Origin: CAYLTX01 sp046545675
Lineage (GTDB): Bacteria > Myxococcota_A > Bradymonadia > Bradymonadales > Bradymonadaceae
DNA: 15,394 nucleotides
Direction of reading: 5' to 3'
NCBI GenBank assembly: GCA_046545675.1
Contig: JBKGZI010000093.1
Span: 1-15,394 of the forward strand
In this document: piece by piece, positions 6,417 through 15,062 of the stretch
Layout: the number at the start of each line of letters is the position of its first letter
Position numbering within the stretch: position 1 is the stretch's first letter
Notes under the pieces: model-generated
Databases searched by the model: none
What the model saw: only the letters and a program-made list of their open reading frames with translations
What the model was told of the DNA's origin: nothing
Program-made: the position numbers and the translations under genes

Positions 6417-9400
6417 ATGAAGAGCCAGGCGACGACACAGAAGGCCGCAATTCGGTGGAGCTTGGGCGTAGCGATGCTGGCGGCAGCGATGTTGCTCATC
6501 CCCAGCGAGGCCGCCGCACAGTCGGCGCCGGGCTCCTCCAATGCTCAGAAGCCCTACATCATGATCCTGATGGATACGTCGGCGAGCATGGAGTGGACCG
6601 ACGAGGGCGACGAGGAATATCCCAACAACGATCCCGACGGCTTCGAATCCGGCACCAAAGAGTGGAAGGCGGGCAAGGAGATCTTCCCCTCCGGGGAGGA
6701 CGCCTATGGGCCGTGCTATATCTGGGAGCCGGAGGATTGCGACGATTACGAACGCCCGCCGTGGCGTCCGATCGATGAGTTTCTAGAAGAAGACGATAAC
6801 GAAGACGTCATGGAGAGCGGTGTCGACAAGATGCGCGCCTCCGGCGGTGAGCGCCTCGCCGACAGGAGTCAGCCGCGCCACGTCACTCTCAAGGAGATCC
6901 TCACCGGCGATATGGTCATGTATCGCGAAGGTGATCAGGACAAGGCTATCGAGAATATCAACCCGGTCGACAACGGGCCGGGTTGTTGGATCGTGCCTCG
7001 CCAGTACAACGCTTCGGCGCAGCAAGAGCAGGTTTGCGCCCAAGACGACGATGACTTCAAGAGATACCCCGACTACGACGAGCCCAGGCCGCATTTCCAG
7101 GAGGTCTTCGATGGCCAGCGCTCCAACGGCCTGATGGATACCGTCGCTGGAAACGCCATCTTCGCCATCGCCATGTTCGACGGCTATAAGGACGCGCTCG
7201 AAGATCCGGTCAAGGGCTGGGATGGCAAAGAGGCCAAGCATCTCGATGACGAGATGAAAGAGGGTTTCGCCGGGATTCAGGAGGGCGAAGGAGACGGCAC
7301 CAAGGACCCGGGCGACGACAAATACAATTATAATATGGGTATCTTCCAGATGATCTCGCCCACGGATCTGGATATGTCCAATTCGGTCGCCGGTCAGCTG
7401 TCCAACTTCGTCCAATATGCGTTCATCGACGCCGGCTATCTGTCCGAGAAGGAAAAAAAGCTCAAGCCCAAAGACGACGATGATAACGAAGACCTGCTGG
7501 CTGGGTTGACCGGCCTAGACGCGAGCTTCTCCGAGGAGCTGGACAAGTATTTGGAAGAGTATCATCTGGGCCGTCAGCCCCTGGCGCGGGCGACGCCGCT
7601 GGCGGCGGCGATCTACGACATCCACCAATTCTTCGCCCATGGACATAAGGGCAAGGAGGAAGAGAGCCCGCTGCTCGAAGATCCCTACCAGCAATGCCGA
7701 CCCAAGCATGTGATCATGATGACCGACGGCTATCCGGAGCCCGAGGCCGGCGGCCTGCCGGTGGGCGGCAACACGCTGAACGCGGCGTTCGGCTATGACC
7801 CGGACCAATACCCCTATTCGTCGACCGAGGAGGCCATCCGGCTGTTCGTCAACGATCTCGACTACAGTACGGATAGCTCGCGGACCGACGGCGAGTCGTT
7901 TGTGACCGAGGATTGGTCGAGCGCCGAGGGGCTTCGCTACAATCCGCGCGTCCACATCGCCGCCTTGCAGATCGGCGAGCCCGGCGACGGCGTCGACGAC
8001 GATCTCGAGCGGGAGGCGATCGCCAAGCTCGCCGAGATGGCCATCGAGGGAAAGACCTGTGCGGGAAGCTACCTGGACGACCTGAAGGTCGAGAACGGCT
8101 GCGATCCGGACAACGAAGTGTGCCTCGACGAGCGTCAGGCCGAGCATATGCGCGCCGAATATCCCAACCACGTCTATCCGGCCCCCGACGGAGAGGAGCC
8201 GGAGTGTCTGTACCCGGCGTTGATCTTGACGAAGAACGACCGCGCGACGATGGCCGAGGTCTTCCAGCGCCTGTTCAACTCCATCCTCAGCGACGGGGTG
8301 ACCTCGCGGACCCGACCGACGTTCGTCAACCGGCTCGACGACCCGAGCATCACCAACCCGGACGACCCCAGCGACGCTCAGGGCGGCCAATTCCGCATCT
8401 ACTCGGGAGTGGAGATCGAGGCCAGCACGCCGTTTTGGCGCGGGCTGCTCTTCCGGGAGAGCTTGCTGTGCAGTGACGATAACCAGGATATTACCGAGGA
8501 TAATTACCTGCCGCTGCACGAGCAGATCGAGGAGTTGGCCGGCAGCGTCGATGAGGCCACCGGCGAGGTCTCCGAGGATCGCCGTCGAATTTTCACGGCC
8601 CTGCCGACCGAGGCCGCCTACGACTACGAGGACAATAAGGGGCTGATCTCGGAGACCCTGCAGAGCGACGGCAGCCGCTTCGTCTTCGGCATGGAGCTGG
8701 AGGCCGGCTCCAGCGGCACCGACGAGTTCGGAGACACCTATCTGAGCGCCGACCCCCTCGATCTGCTCGATCGGCGGGTGCCCTTCGAGGTCAGCCGGCT
8801 CACCGAGGTGCTCGATACGCTGGATCTCGACGCCGCCGACTACTTCCAGGTGTCGAACCTCGACTCACTCGAAGAGTTGATCGACGAGGTGCGCGGCCGC
8901 TCGGAGCTCAAAGAGGATCGAGCATTGGGGGCAATCCTGAACTCCTCACCGGTGGCCGTGGGCCCGCCCGACATGGACCTGCCGATCGACAGCTACCGCG
9001 CCTATAAGACGCTGTACGAAGATCGGCCCAGCATGTTGTACTTCGCCACCACCGACGGGCTCTTGCACGCGGTCTACTCGGGCGAGTTGCACGAGGTCGA
9101 CGGCACGGAATTCGCCACCGACCATCAGCAGATCAAGGCTCGCGAGTCGACCAAACCGGCGTCGGCCGGCGACGGCGGCGAGATCGAAGGTTCGATGCAC
9201 GACCAGCGCGAAGCGTGGGCCTATGTCCCGCAGATGCTGCACAACGACCTGTCGCTGTATACCGGCCAGCAGCCGTATCTGATGGATGGCACCCCCACGG
9301 TCAAGGACGTGCGCCTGTGTCATAAATCGCAAGCGTTCAACCAGAACGCCCAGGCGTGCCGATACGATTGCACGACCGATGAATGCTTCAACCGCGCCGC

Positions 9401-10967
9401 CGACAACCAGTGGCGTTCGGTGCTGGTCGCCGGCCTCGGCGAGGCCGGCTCGGGCTACTTTGCCCTGGACGTCACCCGACCGGGCGGGGATCACGAGTCG
9501 GCGGCTCACTCCGGGCTGCAGACGCCCGATCCGATCCCGCTGTGGGAATTCGACCCCAACTGGGAACGCGGCCAGGTCGAGCGAATCGGCGAGCACGCCC
9601 CGGAGCTGGTCTATCCGCAGGGCGATCTGAGCGACGATGATGACTTTATCGACGAATGCGAGGACGACCAAGGCGAAGACGATTACTTCTGGGACCAGCC
9701 GTTCATGGGCCGAAGCGTCAGCGAGGCGGCCATCGGCACCGTCGCCATCAACCCGCGATTCAACGCTCTGGCCAGCCAGCCGCTGCGACGGCCGGTGGCC
9801 GTCTTCAGCGCCGGCGAGGCGGGTTCCTTCGGGACCTCCTGCGATCGCGAGGAGCGTTCCGGCCGCGCCATCTATGTGGTCGATCTGCAGACCGGTACGC
9901 TGCTCCGACGCTTCGTCAGCTACAACGACCCCGAAGATGGCGACGACGACGAGCACCGCTTCGAATATCCGGTGGTCGGCTCGCCGGCGCTCTACGATAG
10001 CTCGCCTGGCAGCCTGGTCACCCGCGGCTTCGTGGGCGACCAGCGAGGCAGGATGTTCCGCCTCGATCTGTCGAGCACCGACCCTTCGAAGTGGTCGGCG
10101 GATCTATTCTTCGACCCGAAGGAGGAGATCGACTTCGATGACGATCCGGACCGTCTCGGACCTGCCGCCTTCAAGCCGGCGCTCGCCTTGGGCACCCAGG
10201 CGACCGACGGCGACCTGCTCGTGTATTACGGCCTGGGCGAGCGCGGCGAATTGACCACGGCCGACCAGACCCAGTTGATGATCGCGGTGCGCGAGGAGGT
10301 CGACGTCGATGTCAGCAACGACGACCCGGCCACCTCGTCAGTAGAAGGGGAGTTGTTGTGGCACGCTGAATTCGAAGGGTTGGATGACGACGACGAATAC
10401 GTCGAGAAGTTGACCGGCGCTCCGGTGGTCTTCAACCGCGGCGTGTACTTCACGACCTTCCTCGAGCCGGCCGAGGACCGCTGCGAGCCAGGCTGGTCGC
10501 GCATCTACGGCATGAAGTACGAGGGCGCCTATGACGCAGACGATCCGTCCAGCTTGACCGACCCGCCGCGTCCCAAGGGCCTCATCTCCGACCCGCCCTC
10601 CGATGGAGTCAACTCCACCGTCGGCGGTTACGGAAGCCCCAGCGACGCCGGCGACGAGTCAGAGGAGGGGACCTACTGGTATTACGAGCCGTCCACGGCA
10701 CCGAATGTCAGCGAGGAGGTCGTCGTGCGCGGCCTGACGGTCACGCTGGGCCCGAGTTGCTCGACCGACCCGGCTCAGACCGGCGGGGGCATGCACGGCA
10801 GCGACAACCAGAAACCGACGCTGGTCGCTCAGACCAGCTCGGGGGCGATGCCCGGCGACAGGATGTCCGACGACCAGACCGGAGCGTCGCTGACCTCCAT
10901 CGAGCACGACCTGCCCGACCCGGAGAGCCAGAATATCCCGCTTAGCTGGTCGGTCATCGATAACTAA
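6417..10967 (+). CDS. pilY1: PilY1-like type IV pilus tip adhesin
   Basis: This 1516-residue exported protein is homologous to PilY1/PilC, the tip-associated adhesin and priming factor of type IV pili. A signal peptide is cut near Ala34. The N-terminal half is a von Willebrand A-like domain. Its MIDAS residues are visible as D53-x-S55-x-S57, Thr393 in ATPLAAAI and Asp437 in MMTDG, with a very long acidic insertion between the first two. The C-terminal half (about 842-1330) is the PilY1 beta-propeller, with NSSPVAVG, TTDGLLHAVY, a WRSVLVAGLGEAGSGYFALD block and GDQRGRMFRLDL near 1207. The usual Asp-rich calcium loop just before that last motif is not conserved. A Cys-rich insertion precedes WRSVLVAGLG. 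An in-frame start at 6342 overlapping pilX is possible (1541 residues). The family call is secure. Confidence 0.92.
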   Translation: MKSQATTQKAAIRWSLGVAMLAAAMLLIPSEAAAQSAPGSSNAQKPYIMILMDTSASMEWTDEGDEEYPNNDPDGFESGTKEWKAGKEIFPSGEDAYGPCYIWEPEDCDDYERPPWRPIDEFLEEDDNEDVMESGVDKMRASGGERLADRSQPRHVTLKEILTGDMVMYREGDQDKAIENINPVDNGPGCWIVPRQYNASAQQEQVCAQDDDDFKRYPDYDEPRPHFQEVFDGQRSNGLMDTVAGNAIFAIAMFDGYKDALEDPVKGWDGKEAKHLDDEMKEGFAGIQEGEGDGTKDPGDDKYNYNMGIFQMISPTDLDMSNSVAGQLSNFVQYAFIDAGYLSEKEKKLKPKDDDDNEDLLAGLTGLDASFSEELDKYLEEYHLGRQPLARATPLAAAIYDIHQFFAHGHKGKEEESPLLEDPYQQCRPKHVIMMTDGYPEPEAGGLPVGGNTLNAAFGYDPDQYPYSSTEEAIRLFVNDLDYSTDSSRTDGESFVTEDWSSAEGLRYNPRVHIAALQIGEPGDGVDDDLEREAIAKLAEMAIEGKTCAGSYLDDLKVENGCDPDNEVCLDERQAEHMRAEYPNHVYPAPDGEEPECLYPALILTKNDRATMAEVFQRLFNSILSDGVTSRTRPTFVNRLDDPSITNPDDPSDAQGGQFRIYSGVEIEASTPFWRGLLFRESLLCSDDNQDITEDNYLPLHEQIEELAGSVDEATGEVSEDRRRIFTALPTEAAYDYEDNKGLISETLQSDGSRFVFGMELEAGSSGTDEFGDTYLSADPLDLLDRRVPFEVSRLTEVLDTLDLDAADYFQVSNLDSLEELIDEVRGRSELKEDRALGAILNSSPVAVGPPDMDLPIDSYRAYKTLYEDRPSMLYFATTDGLLHAVYSGELHEVDGTEFATDHQQIKARESTKPASAGDGGEIEGSMHDQREAWAYVPQMLHNDLSLYTGQQPYLMDGTPTVKDVRLCHKSQAFNQNAQACRYDCTTDECFNRAADNQWRSVLVAGLGEAGSGYFALDVTRPGGDHESAAHSGLQTPDPIPLWEFDPNWERGQVERIGEHAPELVYPQGDLSDDDDFIDECEDDQGEDDYFWDQPFMGRSVSEAAIGTVAINPRFNALASQPLRRPVAVFSAGEAGSFGTSCDREERSGRAIYVVDLQTGTLLRRFVSYNDPEDGDDDEHRFEYPVVGSPALYDSSPGSLVTRGFVGDQRGRMFRLDLSSTDPSKWSADLFFDPKEEIDFDDDPDRLGPAAFKPALALGTQATDGDLLVYYGLGERGELTTADQTQLMIAVREEVDVDVSNDDPATSSVEGELLWHAEFEGLDDDDEYVEKLTGAPVVFNRGVYFTTFLEPAEDRCEPGWSRIYGMKYEGAYDADDPSSLTDPPRPKGLISDPPSDGVNSTVGGYGSPSDAGDESEEGTYWYYEPSTAPNVSEEVVVRGLTVTLGPSCSTDPAQTGGGMHGSDNQKPTLVAQTSSGAMPGDRMSDDQTGASLTSIEHDLPDPESQNIPLSWSVIDN

Positions 10968-11036
10968 GCGAGGACACGTAAGCCTTAAGGATAACGAAAG
11001 GCTCGAGACACTCGATGCGTCATCCAGGTTCGCCGC

Positions 11037-11108
11037 GGTTCTTGGTTCTTGGTTCTTGGTAAAGACGTCGCAAATCGAGGCAAGAACCAAGAACCAACCA
11101 CCAAGAAC
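11037..11108. repeat. 7-base tandem repeats forming a long hairpin
   Basis: GGTTCTT is repeated three times plus a partial copy at 11037-11060. An inverted set (AAGAACC-type units) occupies 11081-11108. A 17-bp perfect stem can form (11042-11058 with 11081-11097) around a 22-base loop that contains GACGTC. No T run follows, so a classical terminator is unlikely. The element lies in the 234-base gap between pilY1 and the next gene. It could protect the 3' end of the pilus mRNA or be a dispersed intergenic repeat. Confidence 0.8.
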
Positions 11109-11201
11109 AGGTGCGTCTGCTCGAGACGATACGAAAAGCCTGGCACGATTCGTTAATCATAAGATTTCCGTGATTGCACTTAAGCGAGCAGAAGCAGCGC
11201 T

Positions 11202-11939
11202 ATGACAAGCTCCATCAAATCAGTGATCGCGTCGACGGCGCGCCTTTGGGGAGGCGTGTTGTTGGTCGCGCTGTTGGTCGGCTCGGGCTTCGGCCTGGCC
11301 GGCTGCGGCGGCTGCGGCTCCGACTCCGAAGAGTCGTCCGACGACGAGCAGGCCCAGCAAGATTCACAGGACGAACAGGCCCCCGAAGAAGAGCGCGCCG
11401 AGGTGCGCCGCGAGGCCTACGGGCTGCCGTTTCCACCGAGCGTGTTGTCGATCCGGGATCGTCAACAGAAGGTGCTCGTCGAGACCGATATGTCGCTCGA
11501 CCAACTCGAGGCATTCTTCGAGGCGCGCCTGACCGACTACGAACTCATCGAGCCCCGCCATCAACTGCGCGCGGTGGGACTGCGCGATTATATGCCCCAG
11601 CTTTATGCCTACGCCTCGGGCAGGCGGCGCACCACGGTCGTCTATCTGCCCGCGGCTGATGCGCCCGAGGAGGCCGACGACGATACCGCCCAGGCGGCCA
11701 ACGACCCCTCCTCGGACAACGCCAAGAAGCGCACGACGAGTAAACGCCCGAGCAACTTCACGCCGCCGAGCCAGCGTCGAAAGGGCGAGCCGGTCACCGA
11801 TCTCACCGACGACGGCCAGCCGCTGGCCCCCGGAGCGCGGTGGGGCGAGCCGTATACTCCGCCCAAAGGCAGCCCTCTCCACCAGAAACGCTTCGAGTCG
11901 AACTTCGGCAAAAATTACGGCGAGTGGACCCTGCATTAA
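11202..11939 (+). CDS. Lipoprotein of unknown function
   Basis: This is a 245-residue predicted lipoprotein that I do not recognise. The signal sequence ends in the lipobox LAGC, with lipidated Cys35 followed by Gly-Gly-Cys. A long acidic, Gln-rich linker (about 40-69) leads to a compact segment at about 74-150. This segment runs from YGLPFPPSVLS through LDQLEAFFEARLTDYE to a basic RRRTTVVYLP end. Its pattern, a strand, a helix with an F/Y-rich end and further strands, recalls small envelope domains that begin with a Pro-rich strand and contain a helix like fYe.qL. That is only a resemblance. The C-terminal third is low-complexity, rich in Lys, Arg, Ser, Thr, Pro and Asp. It starts 234 bases after pilY1 and probably has its own transcript. 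The ribosome binding site is weak. Confidence 0.8.
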   Translation: MTSSIKSVIASTARLWGGVLLVALLVGSGFGLAGCGGCGSDSEESSDDEQAQQDSQDEQAPEEERAEVRREAYGLPFPPSVLSIRDRQQKVLVETDMSLDQLEAFFEARLTDYELIEPRHQLRAVGLRDYMPQLYAYASGRRRTTVVYLPAADAPEEADDDTAQAANDPSSDNAKKRTTSKRPSNFTPPSQRRKGEPVTDLTDDGQPLAPGARWGEPYTPPKGSPLHQKRFESNFGKNYGEWTLH

Positions 11940-12042
11940 GCGCGACGAATGAAGCGTCCGTCCCGGCCATTTCTTTACTTCCCGGCCGCGGCCTCATATA
12001 CTCCGCAGGTGGCTTTTTGACGCGTCCCCACCTCGGTCGATC

Positions 12043-13242
12043 ATGATAAACTCAACCACCTTGCGTTGGCTAAAGATTCGATTCATCGTCTGCCTGGTCG
12101 TCTTGGGGGTGGCCGTGCCCGCGACCCAGGCCCAGGATGGTGGTGAGACGATCAACGTCGCGGTGCTCAACCTCGAAGGCAACGACGTCGACGATGAGCT
12201 GCTCGAGACGCTCACCTCCGTGCTGCGAAACGAAGCCCAGCAACATGCCTCCTACGATATTGTCAATCAGTCTCCGATTAACCTCTCGGAGATCGTGGTC
12301 GTGCTCGGCTGCAACACCAATAACCCCAGATGCCTGGAGCAAGCCGCTGATCAGCTCGACGCCCGGGTGCTCATCTACGGGAATGTCGAGGCGCTCGAGG
12401 CGGTCCACAAGGTGACCATCGAGGTCTTCGACGCCTCCAGCGGCGAGGTCGAGCAGCGCCTGGTGCGCACGCTGCCCGATGGTGAAGATCCGGTCGTGGA
12501 GTTTCGCCGCCAGCTCGAGTCGCTCTTTACCGGTGAGCCGGTCGACGACGAGACTCGCCTGCGTATCGGCTCGAGCGTCGAGGGCGCCAAGATCGAGATC
12601 AACGAGACGATGATTGGAAGCGCGCCGATCGAGCGAAAGGGGTTGCCCGTCGGAAGCTATGATGTGCGGGTGTATGCCGATGGTTACGACAGTTGGACGG
12701 CCACCGTCGAGCTGGCCGCGGGCGACGACGTCCGGCTTTGGGCTCCGCTTTCGAAGGTTAAAGAGGACGACGGCGACCAGGACGCCGTCGCAAAAGCCGA
12801 CTCCGGCCCGAGTGAGTCCGGCGCGCAGAGTTCGACGGGACCTGGCCAGGCCGATGTGGTCGTCGGACCGCCGCCGTCGTCGGGCTCAGGGGGCACCAAT
12901 ATTGGCGCCTGGAGCGCGGTCGCCGTGGGCGGCGTGGCCCTCGGCGGCAGCGCGCTGATGGGCGCAATGATGCTCGGGGCCGAGAACGATCTCATCGAGC
13001 TCGACGCCAACAGCCAGCAACAAGACCGGGATGCCTACATCGCCGAGCGCGAGGACATCATCACCACAGGTGAGAGCTACGAGCTCGCCCACCGGGTGCT
13101 CCTGGGCGTCGGCGCGCTCAGCGTCGCCGGCGGTACGATGTGGTTGCTGCTCGACTCGGACTCCAATGAGCAGTCGACCGCCCAACGAAGCTGGGATGTG
13201 AAGCTATCGCCGCGCGGCGTCGACGCGCTGGTTCGGTGGTAG
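12043..13242 (+). CDS. TolB-like and PEGA-domain envelope protein with C-terminal membrane hairpin
   Basis: This 399-residue exported protein has a signal peptide cut near Ala30. Residues 36-165 look like the N-terminal fold found in TolB/CsgG-like proteins. They contain VAVLNLEGNDVDDELLETL, then a Cys-containing CNTNNPRCLEQAADQL segment and VLIYGNV. A PEGA domain covers about 172-233, seen in the LPVGSYDVRVYADGYDSW block. A Ser/Gly/Pro-rich linker follows. Two hydrophobic helices (about 288-312 and 352-370) flank a charged loop, a tail layout seen in many myxobacterial PEGA proteins as far as I recall. Such proteins are thought to bind envelope ligands or sense stress, but the role here is not known. 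It lies 103 bases after the lipoprotein gene and 43 bases before the SpoIID-like gene, so the latter two could be cotranscribed. Confidence 0.8.
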   Translation: MINSTTLRWLKIRFIVCLVVLGVAVPATQAQDGGETINVAVLNLEGNDVDDELLETLTSVLRNEAQQHASYDIVNQSPINLSEIVVVLGCNTNNPRCLEQAADQLDARVLIYGNVEALEAVHKVTIEVFDASSGEVEQRLVRTLPDGEDPVVEFRRQLESLFTGEPVDDETRLRIGSSVEGAKIEINETMIGSAPIERKGLPVGSYDVRVYADGYDSWTATVELAAGDDVRLWAPLSKVKEDDGDQDAVAKADSGPSESGAQSSTGPGQADVVVGPPPSSGSGGTNIGAWSAVAVGGVALGGSALMGAMMLGAENDLIELDANSQQQDRDAYIAEREDIITTGESYELAHRVLLGVGALSVAGGTMWLLLDSDSNEQSTAQRSWDVKLSPRGVDALVRW

Positions 13243-13285
13243 TCCGACTCCGATCGCCTGATCCATCTGCCGTACCCGAGCTGTA

Positions 13286-15031
13286 ATGATCTTAGCCAAA
13301 CATGATGTGTGTGTGAGACCTCCCGCCGAGCCCCCCTCGATGTGCTCCTGGCGAGGCTGGCGCCGAGTGTCGCTCGTCGTTCTGGTCGCGTCTGTGTGGC
13401 TGAGCGCGACTTGGGCGTCGGCCCAGCAGCGCGAGCTGTCGTCGGCCGACCGCCTGGCGGTGCTCTACGCCTCACAGCTCAACTTCACCTCCGAGGGCGA
13501 CCCGATCATCCGAGTCGGGATCCTCGAGGGCGAGAAGAAGATCGAATTTACCCCCACGGAGAGCATCCGGGTGATGCCGCTCGGTGAGAGCGGCCCCGAG
13601 GTGGTCCTGCCAGGCGAGCAGACCTACACCGTCGAGATCTCCGAGTCGAAGCCCGGCGACTATAAGCATTGGGTGGTCGTCGACACCATCGCCGTCGCCG
13701 AGCGCGACAAAGCTAAAAAGGCCGAAAAAGAGTGGACACAGCGTGGCTACTTGCCCGAGACCCTCGAGGTGGGCGGGCTGTTCGGAGTGCGCGGCAAGGT
13801 CTTCGACTCGCGGGTGATCTTGGTCGCCGTGGGCGGCACCGACGAGCTCGGCGAGGCCAACAAGCTCAAGCGAAAGCTCGAGGCCAAATACGGCATCGTC
13901 GGACGCGTCCACAGCGAGGCGACCAGCTATCCGTCGGGCATGCTCACGTTGCGCGGAGAGGGCGTCGATGTCGAGATCAACCACGCCAACGTGATGTGGA
14001 TCTCGAGCAAGTCCGGCCGCAAGGACAAGATTCGCTACTCCGTGCCGGGCATCAAACGAAACTACCGGTCGGGCACCGAGACGCGCACTTATTTGGGCAC
14101 GCTGATCTTCGCCCCGGACAAAAAAGGTCGGCTCGTGGCGATGAATAGCCTGGGCGCCGAGCGCCTCCTGCGCGGTGTGGTGCCCTCCGAGACCTACGCC
14201 AGCGCGCCCGACCACGCACTTCGCGCGCAGGCCATCGCCGCCCGAAACGAGATCTTCGCGGCCATCGGCGTGCGCAACCTCGCCGACCCCTATATGCAGC
14301 GCGCCGACATCTACGATCAGGTCTACGGCGGAGTCGGCGTCGAAGATCCGCGCACCACCGAGGCGGTCGAGGCCACCCGCGGCGAGGTCATGTTTTACGG
14401 CAAACAGATCATCGAGGCGGTCTACAGCTCCAACGCCGGTGGGTTCACCGAGAATAACGACAACGTCTGGGACGCCGAGGCGCGTCCGTACCTGCGCGGC
14501 CGCGCCGACGCGCCCGCAGACTCGGTGCCGAAGGGCTTCGAGGACGGCATCTCCGAAGACGAACTCGACGAGTTTTTGTCCAGTGATATGCCCGCCCACA
14601 GCAAGGAGACGTCGTTTAGCAGCAGTAAATTTTACCGGTGGGAGACCTCGGTGCCCTCCTCGAAGGTCTATGAATGGCTCGGCGAGAACGGCTACGACAT
14701 CGGCAAACTCGAGGCCGCCGAGGTCCAGAGCCGCGGGGTCAGTGGGCGGGTCATTCGACTCGAGCTGACCGGCACCTCCGACAAAGCCCAGATCGAGCGT
14801 GAGCTCAACGTGCGCCGGGTGTTCGGCGGGCTCAAAAGCGGGCTATTCGCCATGGATTACGACACCGACGAAAACGGCCACATCACCACCTTTCATTTTC
14901 GCGGCGCCGGCTTCGGCCACGGCGTCGGCATGTGCCAGACGGGCGCGGCCGGCATGGCTGAAAATGGCGAGACCTATGAGGATATTCTGCTGCACTACTT
15001 TTCGGACATCGAGGTGCGAAGCCTTTATTGA
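13286..15031 (+). CDS. SpoIID/LytB-family peptidoglycan-active protein
   Basis: This 581-residue exported protein carries a C-terminal SpoIID/LytB domain. SpoIID is a lytic transglycosylase that cuts denuded glycan strands; LytB relatives enhance amidases. The conserved blocks are visible. LLRGVVPSETY carries the catalytic-type Glu302, and ALRAQAIAARNE follows. Further on are YSSNAGGFTENNDNVW and GHGVGMCQTGAAGMA at about 544-558, followed by YEDILLHYFSDIEV. About 280 residues precede this domain. They include a segment near 180-225 (VILVAVGG, KLKRKLEAKYG) that vaguely recalls a SPOR repeat, which is unproven. The signal peptide core (RRVSLVVLVASVWLS) ends at ASA near residue 46. The listed ATG gives an 18-residue pre-extension, and the ATG at 13340 is an equally good start. 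No strong ribosome binding site marks either. Confidence 0.88.
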   Translation: MILAKHDVCVRPPAEPPSMCSWRGWRRVSLVVLVASVWLSATWASAQQRELSSADRLAVLYASQLNFTSEGDPIIRVGILEGEKKIEFTPTESIRVMPLGESGPEVVLPGEQTYTVEISESKPGDYKHWVVVDTIAVAERDKAKKAEKEWTQRGYLPETLEVGGLFGVRGKVFDSRVILVAVGGTDELGEANKLKRKLEAKYGIVGRVHSEATSYPSGMLTLRGEGVDVEINHANVMWISSKSGRKDKIRYSVPGIKRNYRSGTETRTYLGTLIFAPDKKGRLVAMNSLGAERLLRGVVPSETYASAPDHALRAQAIAARNEIFAAIGVRNLADPYMQRADIYDQVYGGVGVEDPRTTEAVEATRGEVMFYGKQIIEAVYSSNAGGFTENNDNVWDAEARPYLRGRADAPADSVPKGFEDGISEDELDEFLSSDMPAHSKETSFSSSKFYRWETSVPSSKVYEWLGENGYDIGKLEAAEVQSRGVSGRVIRLELTGTSDKAQIERELNVRRVFGGLKSGLFAMDYDTDENGHITTFHFRGAGFGHGVGMCQTGAAGMAENGETYEDILLHYFSDIEVRSLY

Positions 15032-15062
15032 CTGGCCTGGTCGGAGCGGCTCAGCCAGATCA

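Noticed and set aside
7515..8519. Long antisense frame in pilY1, and a second at 8946-9956
   Set aside because: Both lie within the PilY1 domain-coding sequence, carry shadow composition and lack a credible translation start.
11042..11097. The 17-bp hairpin after pilY1 as an intrinsic terminator
   Set aside because: The stem is not GC-rich and no T run follows on either strand.
11001..11127. 9-base direct repeats GCTCGAGAC (11001-11009, 11119-11127) flanking the heptamer hairpin, resembling a target-site duplication
   Set aside because: A 9-base match in about 230 bases has roughly a one in ten chance of occurring at random, and the inverted repeats are not at the ends of the enclosed segment.
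11140..11157. TGGCACG, a perfect -24 half of a sigma-54 promoter before the lipoprotein gene
   Set aside because: The expected GC ten bases after GG is TA, so the -12 element is missing.
13472..14599. A 375-codon open frame antisense to the SpoIID-like gene
   Set aside because: The plus-strand product has clear conserved SpoIID motifs; the antisense product is His/Gly/Val-rich shadow sequence without a recognisable fold.
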